Source: DATNPH01 sp036703315 (GTDB taxonomy: Bacteria; Cyanobacteriota; Cyanobacteriia; Cyanobacteriales; Coleofasciculaceae). From it: a DNA stretch of 64,000 bases. Below, one piece after another: positions 42,321-51,591 of this stretch. Each line of letters begins with the position of its first letter. Positions within the stretch are counted from its first letter, which is position 1. Below the pieces are notes generated by a model, which worked only from the letters and a program-made list of their open reading frames with translations, searched no databases and had not been told where the DNA came from. The position numbers were made by a program, and so were the translations under genes. The stretch spans positions 11,139 through 75,138 of the forward strand of contig DATNPH010000196.1 in the NCBI GenBank assembly GCA_036703315.1. The letters are read 5' to 3'.

Positions 42321-43358
42321 ATGTCTGAAAGCGTTGCTATAGTTGTCACTTCAATCTCGAAGCCAAATAGAGCTTTGTGTAAATTAGCTCAAGGAAGTCA
42401 AAAGAATCGTAATACTTCCTTTATAGTCATTGGTGACGAAACCAGCCCAACCGATTTTTATATTGATGGCTGCGATTTCTACAACCTTGAAAAGCAGATA
42501 TCGAGTGGATTTAAGTTTGCAAAGCTCTGCCCGAAGCGACACTACTCGCGGAAGAATATTGGATATCTTCTAGCCATTGAAAGGGGTTTCTCAATCATTG
42601 TAGAAACGGATGATGACAATATTCCGTATGAAGCATTTTGGCAACACCGGAAACAAAAGCATCGCGTTCCTAAAGTTGAACAAGCCGGGTGGTTAAACGT
42701 ATACCGCTACTTCACAGACGTAAATATTTGGCCAAGGGGTTTGCCTTTGGATACTATTCATTCCTCCGTTCCCGTCTGGGATTCCCTGGATGTTACCGAG
42801 GTTGACTGTCCAATCCAGCAAGGTCTGGCTGATAATAACCCTGATGTTGATGCTATCTATCGCCTAGTATTACCTTTACCCCAAAGTTTTAGAAAAGATA
42901 GGCGAGTCGCACTTATGTCGGGGACTTGGTGTCCATTTAATAGTCAAAATACTACGTGGTGGAAGGATGCTTACCCACTGATGTATCTACCAAGTTACTG
43001 CTCATTCCGGATGACCGATATTTGGCGTAGCTTTATTGCTCAAGCGATCGCATGGACAAATGGATGGGCAGTTTTGTTCCATGAGCCAACAGTTTGGCAG
43101 GAGCGTAACGAACATAACCTGATGATTGACTTCAAACAAGAGGTTGAAGGTTATCTCAGGAATCATGACTTTTGTAAGGCTCTTGAAGCCCTTAACTTAG
43201 CTCCGGGTGTCGATAAGTTAAGTGACAACATGCGTATCTGTTACGAACAGCTTGTAAGCCTCTCGCTGGTGGACAAGAGAGAATTGAATCTCTTGGAGGC
43301 TTGGTTAAGTGATATAGAGTCTCTAATTTCAGTAGAGCGACAACTTGTGGCTGTCTAA
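42321..43358 (+). CDS. STELLO/DUF288-family putative glycosyltransferase
   Basis: 345-aa protein with hallmarks of DUF288: VAIVVTSISKPNRAL at the N-terminus, SFIVIGDETSP, CPKRHYSRKNIGYLLAI and VETDDDNIPYE with acidic triad at 97-99, then WLNVYRYFT, WPRGLPL, RVALMSGTWCPFNSQNT, YLPSYCSFRMTDIWRSF and VWQERNEHNLM. The family is best known from plant STELLO proteins, Golgi glycosyltransferase-like proteins that assist cellulose synthase assembly; bacterial members are poorly characterised. Its place in this cluster supports a role in glycan synthesis. AGGAG lies upstream of the ATG. Confidence 0.85.
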   Translation: MSESVAIVVTSISKPNRALCKLAQGSQKNRNTSFIVIGDETSPTDFYIDGCDFYNLEKQISSGFKFAKLCPKRHYSRKNIGYLLAIERGFSIIVETDDDNIPYEAFWQHRKQKHRVPKVEQAGWLNVYRYFTDVNIWPRGLPLDTIHSSVPVWDSLDVTEVDCPIQQGLADNNPDVDAIYRLVLPLPQSFRKDRRVALMSGTWCPFNSQNTTWWKDAYPLMYLPSYCSFRMTDIWRSFIAQAIAWTNGWAVLFHEPTVWQERNEHNLMIDFKQEVEGYLRNHDFCKALEALNLAPGVDKLSDNMRICYEQLVSLSLVDKRELNLLEAWLSDIESLISVERQLVAV

Positions 43359-43377
43359 GGTATAAAGCCGATTTTAA

Positions 43378-45762
43378 ATGCAAGAGTCTATTCGTTCTGT
43401 TTCCGGGTCATCAAATCGGATGCTTTTTGAAGGGCTTCGTACAATCAGCGCTGGAGCTGTGGTTGTTCTCTTTTGCCTTCTATTGCTCTGGCGCGAACCG
43501 GGGTTCTTCTGGCATGACGATTTTCAAGTATACTTTCTACCCGGATTTCGGGATATAGCGAGAGCTTGGGACTCAGGAGAGCTTCCACTTCTAAGTCCCT
43601 ATACCTGGTTCGGGGGAGGACTCGCTGGAGAGTACCCCTATGGCATCTTTTCAATTTTCATCAGCCTCTGCGTTGTATTAGTTTGGAAGCTGCATCTAAC
43701 ACTCCCACTTACTGCCGCCGCACTCTCGATTATTCATCTGGGTATTTTGGCTTCAGGTGCTTTTCGTTTAGCCCGACACCGAGGACTGACAACGGCTCTT
43801 GCCATGATGGTGGCGTTAGTTGCTTCGCTTAATGGCTGGATTATCTGTTGGGGGGCTACAACTTGGTTTTCCTCATTGAGCAGTTTTGTCTGGCTACCTT
43901 GGGCTTGGTGGAGTCTTGAGTTGTCAACCGATGAACGCCGAGGGATTGGAAGATTTGTGCCTGCTGGGATTTTCATCTATCTCATCCTTACAGCAGGCTG
44001 GCCTCTTAGCGTTGTGATGATGGCATTAGTCTCTACCTGGTTGGGGATTAAAACTTGGTGGAAAAGCCGTCAGCTAAGAACCCTTTGGCCTGTGCTTGCT
44101 GCTTGGGTGTTTGGGATAGGACTGTCCGCGCCTGCACTGCTAATCTTTGTTGAGTACCTCAGGAATGGTCTTCGAGGGGAAACTGGTTTTGTTCTACAGC
44201 AAGAGTGGATGGTACCTGGGCCTGGGCTCTTGGGATTGATTTTCCCTGCATTTCCCACCTTCTGGTACATCTTTGGGTCTTGGCGACCTCATGCCTCAAT
44301 TGAGCTTGCCTGTGGTTTAGCTCCAGCCGTCGCTGTTCTGGCAGCACTCTTCCACCTAGGCAAGACGTTTATCCGAGCAGTGCGCTGGGAGTTAGGGCTA
44401 CTCATACTTGTCCTCTTACTTGCCCTCTCTCCGGGTTTGGGCAACTTCAGGTACAGTTATCGCTGGCTTCCGCTTTTCCATCTTCTTTTAGGAATTGTGG
44501 CAGCCGAAGGTTTAGCTCTTCTGCGAACCAAGAATGGTGTTGCTGCCTCCCACTCGTCAAAAACCAGACAATCTAACAAACGAAGTCCAGAGTTGATAAA
44601 GCGTTATCTGGGAAACCTGGGAGCCTGGGCATTGCTTCTTGTATTCATAGTCTGGGGGCGATCGCTTTTACTCGGCTTGACCCCTTATCGTCCTATCTTT
44701 CTCTTAGGCTTCGATTTGATTGTAGTCTCACTAGTTTGGGTCTTAGTAGAACAAGCAGCCCCCGTAAGATCCTCCATCCGAGTCTGGATGCCGTTTACAG
44801 TTGCCTTGCTCTCACTGTGGGCTACCTATACCCATGTACCCGCAAATTCAACAGTTATGACCTGGGATTTTCAGGAGAGTATAAGCAGCGTTAAGCCTCT
44901 TGACCCTGAGATTCGTTACATGAGCCTTTATCAAGAGTCAGATCATTTTCAACCTGTTTCGAGTTCAGGCTATGGTTTTGGCACCCTCTTACGCCCTGGA
45001 GATTCATCTATGTACTCAGGAGTGGAGTTTATCAATGGGTATACTCCAATAGCACCAGTCGGGCTTGGTCGTACCTTTAAATTTTCTTTATGGGGATTTT
45101 TACCCGGAGATGAAGCAAAACGCATTCTGGAATTCGAGACAGGTTCTCAAGGCTTGTTGGAACTCCTAGGTGTAGATGGCTTAGTCGTTGCTAAAAGCCT
45201 TGAGTCTGAGATTCCTAAACTAACTGGAAAGGGTTGGCGAGAGGTTGTGTCTTTAGAAGAAGGTACAGTGTTTCATCGTATCGGTTCGCCTAGTTCGCGA
45301 ATTCGCTCCGCAGGCTTAGTGAACTTTGCCCACTCGGATGATGAAGCGCTGGAATGGCTGGTTAATCGAGGTGAAGCACCTGTTCCACTGATTCTGAAGG
45401 ATAGTTCGAGGGCGGGAAAAGAATTTCGCTTTGCTCCTGCACAAGTTAGACTCCTCGAAGAATCTCGCCTTCAGGTAAAAGCTGACGTAGAATCTGTTTC
45501 ACCGGATACCGAATCACTGGTCGTATTTTCCAGACCCTGGTATCCGGGCTACCATGCAATGCTAAACGGGAAAAACCTGCCTGTGAAAGTCTTAAATCTC
45601 TTCCTACCTGCGGTGCAGCTTCCTCCGGGAGCGAAAGGGCGTTTGATTTTGGAGTATCGTCCCCTTTCTCTTGTTCTAGGAAGCATTGTGTCAGTTATGA
45701 CTATTGTTGTAGCATCAGTTGTGCTCAGCTTAATTGCTTTCAAACAAAAAGTCTACAAATAA
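43378..45762 (+). CDS. YfhO-like multi-pass membrane protein (GT-C type)
   Basis: 794-aa protein with about a dozen hydrophobic helices over the first 530 residues and a C-terminal soluble part. The N-terminal loop FWHDDFQVYFLPGFRDIARAW is the GT-C/YfhO style Asp-rich loop; LPLLSPYTWFGGGLAGE and ELACGLAPAVAVLA are also seen in YfhO proteins. The C-terminal region (FSRPWYPGYHAMLNGKNLPV) is a beta domain typical of YfhO. YfhO of Gram-positives glycosylates lipoteichoic acid; here it may transfer lipid-linked sugar in the periplasm. It follows the STELLO gene by 19 bases, so cotranscription is likely. Confidence 0.85.
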   Translation: MQESIRSVSGSSNRMLFEGLRTISAGAVVVLFCLLLLWREPGFFWHDDFQVYFLPGFRDIARAWDSGELPLLSPYTWFGGGLAGEYPYGIFSIFISLCVVLVWKLHLTLPLTAAALSIIHLGILASGAFRLARHRGLTTALAMMVALVASLNGWIICWGATTWFSSLSSFVWLPWAWWSLELSTDERRGIGRFVPAGIFIYLILTAGWPLSVVMMALVSTWLGIKTWWKSRQLRTLWPVLAAWVFGIGLSAPALLIFVEYLRNGLRGETGFVLQQEWMVPGPGLLGLIFPAFPTFWYIFGSWRPHASIELACGLAPAVAVLAALFHLGKTFIRAVRWELGLLILVLLLALSPGLGNFRYSYRWLPLFHLLLGIVAAEGLALLRTKNGVAASHSSKTRQSNKRSPELIKRYLGNLGAWALLLVFIVWGRSLLLGLTPYRPIFLLGFDLIVVSLVWVLVEQAAPVRSSIRVWMPFTVALLSLWATYTHVPANSTVMTWDFQESISSVKPLDPEIRYMSLYQESDHFQPVSSSGYGFGTLLRPGDSSMYSGVEFINGYTPIAPVGLGRTFKFSLWGFLPGDEAKRILEFETGSQGLLELLGVDGLVVAKSLESEIPKLTGKGWREVVSLEEGTVFHRIGSPSSRIRSAGLVNFAHSDDEALEWLVNRGEAPVPLILKDSSRAGKEFRFAPAQVRLLEESRLQVKADVESVSPDTESLVVFSRPWYPGYHAMLNGKNLPVKVLNLFLPAVQLPPGAKGRLILEYRPLSLVLGSIVSVMTIVVASVVLSLIAFKQKVYK

Positions 45763-46037
45763 CACAGATCTATCTCCAACAATCTGTTCAGGAGTTCACC
45801 CCGGAAGTTTTTGTATTCATAAACACAGGTCAACTTAAGATTAGACTCAGTCTTTAGATAGGTGATATCCAAAAGGCAAAGCGGTTAAGTTCTGCAAGCA
45901 ATCTATTCAAGATATTCCAGAGGCTGGACAGCTAGATTGAATTTGCACAAAGTAAAGTGAAGTTCACTAAAGAGAATTAATAGCCTGACAAACTGTTAAT
46001 TGCTAATTTCCCATTCCTTCTGTATTGGTATTTTAGA
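45763..46037 (+). pseudogene. relic of a glycosyltransferase gene
   Basis: Not coding. AACACAGATCTATCTCCAAC (45762-45781) matches sequence upstream of the two-domain GT gene (39011-39030), and 45901-45955 matches that gene's 3' end at 41401-41455 (for example AGCTAGATTGAATTTGCACA against AGCTGGACTAAATTTTCACA). The peptide pattern W-x-A-x-L-N-x-H-K is still readable. This fits an old tandem copy that lost its middle. Confidence 0.65.
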
Positions 46038-46844
46038 ATGACCCTTAGCTTGAAAGCTAATCCAATGTTGTCGAAAGTGCGGCACTACTGGGAATTACTG
46101 CATGTATTAGTACTGCGGAATCTTAAGGTACGCTATCGAGGTTCGTTCCTAGGAGTGTATTGGTCGCTGCTTAATCCGTTGCTAATGACTGGTGTGTATA
46201 CAGCAATTTTTGGAACAGCGTTTGCGTCGTATTATGGCAACTCAATTCTAAATTATATGCTGGCAGTATTTACAGGGCTAGTGGTAATCAACTTTTTCTC
46301 GGCGTCTACGTTTCAGGCGTTGTGGAGTGTGGTTAACAATGGGTCACTGTTGAACAAAATTCATTTACCCGTGAGTGTTTTTCCTGTATCGATGATTGCC
46401 GCGAATGTATTTCAGTTTACCATTGGCGTATTGCCATTGTTGGTATTTATGACGCTAATCAATTCTAAGAGCCTAGTGAATGTACTGGCGCTGCCTTTGC
46501 CATTAGTCGCATTGGCTTTCGTATGTATGGGGCTGGGATTTATGGTTAGTGCCTTATTTGTTTTTTTCAGAGATTTGAACTACTTTTATGAGTTAGTTGT
46601 ATTTGTGTTGTGGCTGAGTAGTCCTATATTCTATCCAGCAACGATTGTGCCAGCCTCGGTACGATCAGTTTTAGTACTAAATCCGTTGTTACCAGTTATT
46701 GAAAGTATTCGTCAGATTTCATTATCCGGAGCGCTACCCGATATAAGCTTGATAGGGCAATCATGGCTGAGTGGCGTGATTATTTTAGCTCTCGGATGGA
46801 GTTGCTTCCACTGGTGGCGGCATTCATTTATGGATTTGTTGTAG
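46038..46844 (+). CDS. ABC-2 type polysaccharide export permease (Wzm-like)
   Basis: 268-aa inner-membrane permease. N-terminal amphipathic part RHYWELLHVLVLRNLKVRYRG with the conserved YRGSFLGVYWSLLNPLLMT, then six hydrophobic segments (about 46-66, 75-95, 120-140, 155-180, 187-205, 240-256). The pattern is that of Wzm/TagG/RfbA transporters moving undecaprenyl-linked polysaccharide across the membrane. Its stop is directly followed by the ATPase ATG at 46845, so the pair is translationally linked. Confidence 0.95.
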   Translation: MTLSLKANPMLSKVRHYWELLHVLVLRNLKVRYRGSFLGVYWSLLNPLLMTGVYTAIFGTAFASYYGNSILNYMLAVFTGLVVINFFSASTFQALWSVVNNGSLLNKIHLPVSVFPVSMIAANVFQFTIGVLPLLVFMTLINSKSLVNVLALPLPLVALAFVCMGLGFMVSALFVFFRDLNYFYELVVFVLWLSSPIFYPATIVPASVRSVLVLNPLLPVIESIRQISLSGALPDISLIGQSWLSGVIILALGWSCFHWWRHSFMDLL

Positions 46845-47606
46845 ATGGAAGTAATTCGCCTTGACCAAGTTTCGCTGTGGCGACGGACACAAGAAGAGTT
46901 TACTTATGACTTCAAGAAAACGGTTTTCTCGTTTTTGGAGGGTAAGTACCGCAAGCCTGCGAAAAAATTAGTGCTGGATCAAATTGATTTGGTGGTGAAA
47001 GGGGGTGAGAAGCTAGGGATCATTGGGGCAAATGGTGCTGGCAAATCGACACTACTAAAGGTGATCTGTGGAATTTTGCAACCAACGAGTGGAGAAGTAC
47101 GGGTGCGGGGACAGATTGCACCGTTAATTGAGTTAGGCGCAGGGTTTGATGCAGAAATTTCGGTGTTGGATAACATCATCCTCTATGGTGTATTGCTAGG
47201 GTTTTCCCGGCAAGAAATGATAGCCAGAACATCGTCGATTTTGGAGTTTGCCGAGTTACAGGAATATGCCTTAGTGCCAGTAAAGGCATTGTCATCAGGT
47301 ATGGTGGCACGGTTAGGGTTTGCGATCGCAACAGATGTGCAACCAGATATTCTGATTTTGGATGAAGTACTCTCTGTAGGGGATGAAAGCTTTAAAAATA
47401 AGTGCAAGCAGCGAATTGAGAAGTTTTGGAATGGGGATGCAACAGTTTTAGTAGTTTCCCACGATTTAGGGTTTGTCAAACAGTCGTGTCAGCAGGCAAT
47501 TTGGTTGGACAAAGGGAAGGTTAAGTTGGTCGGGGATGCAGTTCGGGTAGTTGAATCTTATCTCAGGACTACCGCGACAGCCGAGGCTTCTAAGACTCTT
47601 ATCTAA
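46845..47606 (+). CDS. ABC transporter ATPase for polysaccharide export (Wzt/TagH-like)
   Basis: 253-aa ATPase with Walker A GANGAGKST, Q-loop region APLIELGAGFDAE, the signature ALSSGM, Walker B DILILDEVLSVGD and H-loop VSHD. The N-terminal extension before the first strand (WRRTQEEFTYDFKKTVFSFLEG) is characteristic of O-antigen/teichoic acid exporters. It is the short type with no C-terminal carbohydrate-binding domain, so export need not depend on a modified glycan end. Paired with the permease before it. Confidence 0.95.
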   Translation: MEVIRLDQVSLWRRTQEEFTYDFKKTVFSFLEGKYRKPAKKLVLDQIDLVVKGGEKLGIIGANGAGKSTLLKVICGILQPTSGEVRVRGQIAPLIELGAGFDAEISVLDNIILYGVLLGFSRQEMIARTSSILEFAELQEYALVPVKALSSGMVARLGFAIATDVQPDILILDEVLSVGDESFKNKCKQRIEKFWNGDATVLVVSHDLGFVKQSCQQAIWLDKGKVKLVGDAVRVVESYLRTTATAEASKTLI

Positions 47607-47644
47607 ATTGTTAATTTAGCATCTACAGGAATGATGAAATACTT

Positions 47645-49525
47645 ATGACAGATTTTCTAGTATCACCAATCTTGGAAAATCAAGATATAAAAACAACAGT
47701 TAAAATTCAAAATATAATTTTGCCTAATATCGATATATGTACAGTAGAAGAACTTTTCTTGAGGTTAAATTCAAAAGTTCTTTTGGATTATGAACAAAAT
47801 TATGCAGAACTTAGAAAAGGAGGAGTTATAACTTTTGATACTTACTTTAATTCATTTTCAGTACAAAAATGGAAAGATTACACCAATGTAAAAACCATAA
47901 ATATCAATTTACATCTAAAAGGAGTCTTCAAAGTTAGGCTCCTAAACATAGATTATTTCTCAGAATCTCCTAAATTAGTAAATCAAAAGGTGATCACCGC
48001 TGATCGCTTAGATGAAGTCCGTGTCTTTGATGATATAGAAATACAGCCATACAAAGGATTGTTGTATGTTGAGATTGAGGCTCTAGAAAATAGTTGTATA
48101 TTTACAGGCGGTTACTTTTACACAAACATAATTAATAATCAAAAATTAGATGTAAAAATTGCAGCTATAATCTGTACTTATAAAAGAGAACTATATGTAC
48201 AAAAAAACGTACAGCTGTTAGAGAAATATTTGTTAAGCAAATTAGATGCGTGGGATAATTTCGAAATATTCATAATTGATAATGGTAGAAGCTTAGGAAG
48301 TTTTTACAATCCTAAAATACATTTGATACCCAATAAAAATGCAGGTGGCAGCGGAGGTTATACTAGAGGAATTATAGAGGTTTTAAAAAGAAACAACTAT
48401 TTTTCACATATCATCTTTATGGATGATGATGTTGTCATAGCTCCAGAAGTGTTTGAAAGAATTTATAATTTTCAAATGCTTATTAATGATAAGGATATGT
48501 GTATTGGCGGCAGTATGTTGAAGCTAGACAGTAAATATATCCAGCATGAAAATGGAGCTATATGGGATAAGGAGACTGTCAGGTTAAAGCCCGATATCGA
48601 TTTAAGACTTCTAAAAAACGTTTTATTTAATGAAATTGAAGAACATATTAACTACAATGGCTGGTGGCTATTTTGCTTCCCCACAAAACTTATAAATGAT
48701 TTTACTCTTCCTTATCCATTTTTCATAAAAATGGATGATATGGAGATGCCTATAAGATTAAAACAAAAAATAATAACTTTAAATGGTATATGTGTATGGC
48801 ATGAACCATTAGAAAATAAATACTCTCCTTTAATAAATTATTATTTTAGAAAAAATGAAATCATTTTAAATATTATTTATTTTGATAGCTTCAGTAAACT
48901 CAATGCAATAAAGAATATTGTTAAGTTTAGTCTTAGAGAAGCGTTTTGCTACAGATATAAAAGTGCAGAACTTGTTTTAAAAGCTGCCTCTGATTTTCTT
49001 CAGGGACCAGAGTATTTAAAATCCACAAATCCCGAAGAGAAAAATCTGGAAGTTTTAAAGATTGGAGAAAAAACAGTCAAAAATCCAGATTTACCCTTTG
49101 TCTATAGAAAATATATGGAAAGCGTTAGTGAGACAGAGAGTACAATCTCCCGCTGGATAAGATTGATAACATTAAATGGACATCTTTTACCTGATTTTTT
49201 CTTCTACAGTAATCAAAAAATAACCGGCAAAGGATACAGAATTGCTCCTCTACAGGATTATAGACCTGTAAATGTTTTTAGAGCGAGTAAAATACTCTAC
49301 TACAATTTAATAAATCAAGAAGGCTTTGTAGCTAGTTTCTCAAGAGAAGAGTTTTTTAAGATTTTTATTAATGTCATATTGATATCTTGGCAAATGTTCT
49401 TCAAATTTCCAACACTAAGGAAACTCTATAGAGACACACTACCTGAACTCACTAACAGAGTTTTTTGGGAAAAATATTTAGAAATAGATAAATATAGTGA
49501 TGTTGCACAGTCAAAAGATGATTGA
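47645..49525 (+). CDS. GlfT2-like galactofuranosyltransferase family protein
   Basis: 626-aa GT2 enzyme of the polymerising galactofuranosyltransferase type. An N-terminal beta domain (about 1-165; GGVITFDTYFNSFSVQKW) precedes the GT-A domain with AAIICTYKRE, IIDNGRSLG, NKNAGGSGGYTRG, the metal motif MDDDVV (Asp260-262), an acidic pair in KMDDMEM (364-365) and W385-H386-E387 in VWHEP; the C-terminal ~200 residues are helical. These match GlfT2, which adds galactofuranose from UDP-Galf. UDP-galactopyranose mutase is not in the window. The DNA is far more AT-rich than around it and lacks HIP1 sites, suggesting recent transfer. It directly follows the ABC exporter. Confidence 0.88.
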   Translation: MTDFLVSPILENQDIKTTVKIQNIILPNIDICTVEELFLRLNSKVLLDYEQNYAELRKGGVITFDTYFNSFSVQKWKDYTNVKTININLHLKGVFKVRLLNIDYFSESPKLVNQKVITADRLDEVRVFDDIEIQPYKGLLYVEIEALENSCIFTGGYFYTNIINNQKLDVKIAAIICTYKRELYVQKNVQLLEKYLLSKLDAWDNFEIFIIDNGRSLGSFYNPKIHLIPNKNAGGSGGYTRGIIEVLKRNNYFSHIIFMDDDVVIAPEVFERIYNFQMLINDKDMCIGGSMLKLDSKYIQHENGAIWDKETVRLKPDIDLRLLKNVLFNEIEEHINYNGWWLFCFPTKLINDFTLPYPFFIKMDDMEMPIRLKQKIITLNGICVWHEPLENKYSPLINYYFRKNEIILNIIYFDSFSKLNAIKNIVKFSLREAFCYRYKSAELVLKAASDFLQGPEYLKSTNPEEKNLEVLKIGEKTVKNPDLPFVYRKYMESVSETESTISRWIRLITLNGHLLPDFFFYSNQKITGKGYRIAPLQDYRPVNVFRASKILYYNLINQEGFVASFSREEFFKIFINVILISWQMFFKFPTLRKLYRDTLPELTNRVFWEKYLEIDKYSDVAQSKDD

Positions 49526-49758
49526 AATGTAGAGAGGTACAGCCATTGACTTGAGAAAATGTACAAGAAAGAGATTACTATTCTAGAATTTGGTTATTTG
49601 ACAGATATTTCTAAAATCTGGATGGTTTCTGGTTTAGAGGAAAATGGAGACCTAGTGTCTGTTACCTAGCTTTTTCGCTAATAAAAAAATTGTTACATTT
49701 CCATCGTGAAACAGCTTAAGTTGTAGTGAACTGCACTGTTGCTAGTGAGAGCTGTTAG

Positions 49759-51315
49759 ATGTCGAATCCCCCTTTACAGATTGCAGAGTATATATTTACT
49801 GTTGGCTCTGTCATTGGTTGGGTCATTGCAGTAGTGTCTGGACAGCTCATCTATGCAGCGGTACCAGTCTCTGTTGCTCTATTGCTGAATCTGGTTAATC
49901 GTCTTCGCTTTGAGCAACGCATCAGGCGTCGGATTACGGCAGCGATTAATCAACTGCATCGGCAACTTCTAGACGAGAGCGACGCTCTATATAAACAACA
50001 GCTCCAAGACGCGATCGCATCCCTACAAGCTCAACTAGCAAAATATCTTTCCCAGTTAGAAGTCTCTGACGGGGAACCTAGTAATCTCAACATTATCCAA
50101 ATTAAAGCGCACTTGGCGACGCTAGAGCAATCTCTCAGTAGTGTAGTGCAATACCTAAATAGTTCGTCGCTACCCGCAAGAGTAGAGCATTTGGAGAAAG
50201 CGATCGCCTCAGTAACCGCACAAATCGCCCAGATTCATCGTCGCCCCCCAAATACGTGGGAGAGTCGAATCGGTGAGATTGAAAGGCGACTCCAAGCCAA
50301 TCAACCTGAACCCACTCAAGTATCTCAATCCGCTACTAAATCATCACTCAATCCGGCGAGTCTAGAGCCTGTACCTATAGAGCAACCAAATTTCTCGTCC
50401 CCACCACCAACGTGGAGTCATTTACACACCCTAACAGGTCATTCCGACTGGATTCGTGCCCTTGCCATTAGTCCAGATGGGCAAACCCTGGCTAGTGGTA
50501 GTCTTGACAAGACAATCAAGCTGTGGAAGCTCCCTAGTGGAAGGCTGATTGACACCCTATCCAAGCATTCTAAGGGAGTACTTTGTGTTGCTATCAGTCC
50601 GGACGGGCAAACCCTTGTCAGTGGTAGTTTTGACGAGAGCATCAAGCTGTGGGATCTGGATACAGGAAGATTGATTTACAGCCTTACTGGTCATACAGCT
50701 TCAGTTCGATCGCTAGCAATCACAAGCGATAGTCAAATTGTCATTAGTGGCAGTTTTGACGAAACGATTAAGCTGTGGGATCTATATCGGGGAGAATGCC
50801 TTGGTACTATTAGCGAGAATGCTGGAGCCGTGTCGGCGATCGCTTTAACTCCAGATGGACAAACCCTTGCTAGTGGCGGTGTTGACGGCATCATTACCCT
50901 ACGGCAGCTATATACCCCTGAGATTGGAAGGAAACCTGCTGCCACACTCACCCTCACAGGTAATCTCAGCTCAATTGCCTCTCTGGCAATCAGTCCGGAT
51001 GGTGAAATTCTTGCTGCTGGCTGCACAGATGGGAATGTAAAGTTATGGCAGCTCAGTAATGGAGAACTGTTGGATGTACTGGAAGGTCATTCTGGACCCG
51101 TGATGTGCGCTGTGTTTAGCTTCGATGCCCAAACTTTAAATAGTGGTAGTGCGGACGGTACGATTAGGATTTGGGATGTACAAACGGGTGAACTGTTGGG
51201 GCTCTCTACCAATGATTCCGCTAGCTCAGTGATGTCTGTTGCCATTAGTCCCAATGGTCAGTTGATTGCTGGAGGCGGTGCGGATAACACGATTAATATT
51301 TGGCAACGTGATTAA
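49759..51315 (+). CDS. WD40-repeat protein with N-terminal membrane module
   Basis: 518-aa protein. Residues 1-50 carry two hydrophobic stretches (AEYIFTVGSVIGWVIAVVSGQ and LIYAAVPVSVALLLNLVNR) followed by a basic segment and a coiled coil (about 55-185), a proline-rich hinge and then seven WD40 repeats (about 220-518), for example LAISPDGQTLASGSLDKTIKLW. Seven blades make one complete propeller. The N-terminal module is shared with the 206-aa protein at 52351. The WD40 part should be an interaction platform on the membrane; partners are unknown. Confidence 0.9.
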   Translation: MSNPPLQIAEYIFTVGSVIGWVIAVVSGQLIYAAVPVSVALLLNLVNRLRFEQRIRRRITAAINQLHRQLLDESDALYKQQLQDAIASLQAQLAKYLSQLEVSDGEPSNLNIIQIKAHLATLEQSLSSVVQYLNSSSLPARVEHLEKAIASVTAQIAQIHRRPPNTWESRIGEIERRLQANQPEPTQVSQSATKSSLNPASLEPVPIEQPNFSSPPPTWSHLHTLTGHSDWIRALAISPDGQTLASGSLDKTIKLWKLPSGRLIDTLSKHSKGVLCVAISPDGQTLVSGSFDESIKLWDLDTGRLIYSLTGHTASVRSLAITSDSQIVISGSFDETIKLWDLYRGECLGTISENAGAVSAIALTPDGQTLASGGVDGIITLRQLYTPEIGRKPAATLTLTGNLSSIASLAISPDGEILAAGCTDGNVKLWQLSNGELLDVLEGHSGPVMCAVFSFDAQTLNSGSADGTIRIWDVQTGELLGLSTNDSASSVMSVAISPNGQLIAGGGADNTINIWQRD

Positions 51316-51416
51316 TTGCTTAGTAAGCTAATGTGTATTCAAGTTGCATGTAAGGAACAAGCCAAATGCTTGCTAATCTTGTGTTTCCCCATTTTGCATT
51401 TTGAGTTTTGAGTGGC

Positions 51417-51560
51417 TTAGTCAGTGGTCACTGAACGTTTGTCTATCAATTGCACAGCCATGTCTGGCTTCTTGAGAAACTTCGGATCTTCTTTACCTTT
51501 GAACATTGCTGCCAGAACCTGATGTTTCACTTTACACGGCTTCTGTTGAGACTGACGTAA
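51417..51560 (-). pseudogene. possible protein-coding remnant (reverse strand)
   Basis: A reverse-strand frame ends at 51417 and reads QVLAAMFKGKEDPKFLKKPD then MAVQLIDKRSVTTD, without a suitable start. The sequence looks protein-like; I do not recognise it. It could be the tail of a lost gene. Confidence 0.3.
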
Positions 51561-51591
51561 ACATGGTTGCACATAAATATTCTCGACTTAA

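Noticed and set aside
50439..51300. Regular repeats across the WD40 region, considered as a CRISPR-like or tandem DNA array
   Set aside because: Period of about 120-130 bp matches WD40 blades and the reading frame is maintained; protein repeat, not an array.
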